Source: Geotrypetes seraphini
Taxonomy: Eukaryota; Chordata; Amphibia; Gymnophiona; Dermophiidae
NCBI RefSeq assembly: GCF_902459505.1
Contig: NC_047096.1
Location: 17,574,501-17,638,500, forward strand
DNA: 64,000 nt
Reading direction: 5' to 3'
A model generated the notes under the pieces. That model made no database searches, was not told where the DNA came from, and saw only the letters and a program-made list of their open reading frames with translations. A program made the translations under genes and the position numbers. Below are positions 61,961-64,000 of this stretch, piece by piece (position 1 is the stretch's first letter; each line of letters begins with the position of its first letter).

Positions 61961-64000
61961 AATTATAATGAATAGCTAGATAGGTAAGATGTAGATCTTA
62001 AGGGCTTTTAGAGGTCGTGTTGTTATTGCTGTTTTAGGAATTTCTTGAAAAGTGTGGTTTTTATTTCTTTTCTGAACGTCTTATAGTCTGGGGTTGTCAT
62101 CAGAAGGTTGGATATCTGGTTGTCCAGTCTTGCAGCTTGTGTGGCTAGGAGGCCGTCATGTTGTTTTGTTCTTTTTACTTCTTTGGAAGGGGGGGGTATG
62201 AATGGGGAGTGCGTTTTTCTGTGTCTGGTGTTGGTTGCTTGGATGAGGCGATTGTTCAGGTATGATGGGCTGTCTCCGTGTAGGGTTTTAAATAATATGC
62301 AGTAGAATTTGAATTGGATTCTTTCTTGGATTGGGAGCCAGTGTGAGTTGATGAAGGCCTCAGTGATGTGGTCGTGTTTTTTCAATGAATAGACGAGTCT
62401 TAAGGCTGTATTTTGGATTGTTTGGAGTTGTCTTATCGTAGTTGCTGGACATGGGAGGAAGAGTATGTTACAGTAGTCCAATATGCCTAGTATTAGGGAT
62501 TGTACTATAAGTAGGAATTGTGTACTTTCAAAGAATTTTCGGACTTGTCTCAGGTTTCTCATGATTGCGAATGATTTTTGAGTTGTTTTGTTTATTTGCG
62601 GTTGCATTGTGCAGCATCTGTCTATGGTCATGCCTAGTAGTTTTATGGTTGTTTGGATGGGATATTTGGTTGCGTTTATATCTAGTATGGTTGTGGTTTG
62701 GATCTTGTCGTTTTCTAGGAGGATGAATTTGGTTTTGTCTTGGTTGAGTTTAAGTTTGTGATTTTCCATCCAGGTTGTGACTGCTTCCAGTGTTTGGTGA
62801 AGTTCGTCTGTCATGGTTGGTTTGGAATGATCGTATGGGATGAGGATGGTGATGTCATCCGCATAGCTATAGGATGTTATGCCTAGATTATCCAGATGAG
62901 TTCCTAGAGAGGCCGTGTATAGATTGAAGAGGGTGGGGGATAGTGGAGATCCTTGTGGTACGCCGCAGGGGTTTGACCAGGATTCTGATTTTTCTTTGTT
63001 TGATTTTACACTGTAGGTTCTGAGTTTTAGGAATCCTTCGAACCAGGCGTATACTTTATCTGAGATGCCTATTGCATCTAAGATCTGTAGAAGGATGTTG
63101 TGGTCTACTAGGTCGAATGCCGCCGATAGGTCCAGTTGTATGAGTAGCATTTTTTTTCCTGTACTAAGTTGTTGTCTGACGGTATCCATGAGGGAGCCTA
63201 GTAATGTCTCTGTGCTGAAGTTTGTTCTGAATCCTGATTGCATGGGGTGGAGTAGGTTGTGGTCCTCTATGTAATTGGTGAGGAGTTTGGCTACTAGGCC
63301 TTCTATAATTTTGACATATAGCGGAATTGAGGCTATGGGTCTATAGTTAGATGGGAGGTTTTGTGGTGCCTTTGGATCTTTTTGGATTGGGGTGATGACG
63401 ATTTCGCTGAGGTTGTCAGGGAATGTGCCCTCTGTGAGCGTGAATTGGATCCATTGTAGAGTTATGGTGCGGAATTTTACACTAGAGGTGGTAAGGAGAT
63501 ATGAGGGGCAATGGTTGAGGTCACAGGAGGCATGGCTGTATTTTTTGTAGAATTTGTTGAATTCTGACCATTGTATGTTTGGGAATTGAGTCCAAATTCT
63601 GTCTGCTGCGATTGCCTCTTTTCCTGTAGGGTGGATTGTGATTGGATTTTGCTTGGATGGGTTGAGGATGAGTGTGGCTCTGGTGTTGGTGATTTTATTC
63701 TTGAAATGTTCTGCTAAGAGGGTAGGTGATGGTAGAGGTGTGTTCGTGGTGGTAGTGTGTGGTTTGGTGTCTGTTAATTCTTTCAGGATTTGGAAAATTT
63801 TTTTGGAATCTTGTGTTTCTGTGCCTATGAGCTTGGTATAGTAGCTTTTCCTCTTGTCTTTTAGTAGATTTTTGTATAGTTTGTTGATTTTTTTCCAGTC
63901 GGTTTTTGTTTGTTCTTGGTTCTTTTTTCTCCATTTTCTTTCTAATCTTCTACACTGTCTTTTGAGTTGGAGTAATTCATTATCAAACCATTGGTCTGAT
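61805..64000 (-). mobile_element. L2-clade LINE, long open ORF2, runs off right edge
   Basis: On the minus strand one frame stays open from the window edge to the stop at 62023, about 659 codons by my reading. It contains NYRPIASIP, GFRTNFSTETLL, LDLSAAFDLVDH, GVPQGSPLSPTLFN, the catalytic YADD (62854-62865), ILDYCNILFLP and HWLPIQERIQFKF, the order expected for an L2 reverse transcriptase and C-terminal tail. A 3' UTR of about 200 bp has GTAATCCGCCTTGAACCGCA and an ATGTA-type pentamer tail (ATTAC repeats, 61805-61828). A short AATTACAG repeat lies at 61895-61960. The endonuclease part would be beyond the window. It looks recently active. Confidence 0.93.

Noticed and set aside
62108-62305. 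Plus-strand frames within 62-63.3 kb
   Set aside because: Antisense shadows of the L2 reverse-transcriptase frame.

Overview
This window is vertebrate nuclear DNA. It has spliced genes with GT-AG introns, a CpG-island promoter and dense interspersed repeats. The repeat mix is CR1-, L2- and L1-clade LINEs, a tRNA-derived SINE, hAT, TA-inserting pogo/Tigger-like and TTAA-flanked DNA elements, a Helitron, a Penelope-like fragment and DIRS-like fossils. Together with the long introns, it resembles what I remember of large amphibian genomes, most likely a caecilian. That placement is a judgement from repeat style, not a measurement.

Three host genes are supported. (1) The 3' part of CYB5R1 (NADH-cytochrome b5 reductase 1, + strand) lies in five exons between 2983 and 8136; its 5' exons are off the left edge. 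(2) A REP15-like gene (Rab15 effector protein, - strand) has an intact 237-residue single-exon coding region at 13258-13971, with a probable non-coding 5' exon near 14338. (3) The complete coding region of ADIPOR1 (adiponectin receptor 1, + strand) lies in seven coding exons from 32608 to 52222 and encodes 379 residues. A CpG island at 17290-17960 is the likely ADIPOR1 promoter and non-coding first exon. CYB5R1 and ADIPOR1 are also head-to-tail neighbours on human 1q32.1. REP15 is on 12p11 in human, the 2R-paralogous region, so a REP15-like gene inside the CYB5R1-ADIPOR1 interval looks like a retained ohnolog. It is the most interesting gene-level observation here.

Layout. 0-9 kb: CYB5R1 with an L1 insertion, an L2 fragment and hairpin MITEs in its introns, then a 3' UTR that has absorbed old repeats. 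9-17 kb: intergenic, with a Helitron carrying a GACA/GAAA satellite, two hAT hairpin elements and REP15. 17-32.5 kb: CpG island, then the 14.6-kb first intron of ADIPOR1, with nested CR1 copies, an internally deleted Tigger transposon and a DIRS-like fossil. 32.6-52.2 kb: ADIPOR1 coding exons. Two copies of a ~410-bp repeat in the same orientation bracket exons 5 and 6. 52.2-64 kb: ADIPOR1 3' UTR and a gene-poor stretch with a Penelope-like RT fragment, DIRS-like fossils, a full-length SINE, a long hairpin and, running off the right edge, an L2-clade LINE whose reading frame is open for about 2 kb.

Functionally the host genes share no pathway: a membrane-anchored flavin reductase, an endosomal Rab effector and a seven-span receptor/ceramidase. 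Their link is conserved chromosomal neighbourhood. The repeats supply most of the non-coding structure. I saw no CRISPR array, rRNA, functional tRNA or microbial-type system.
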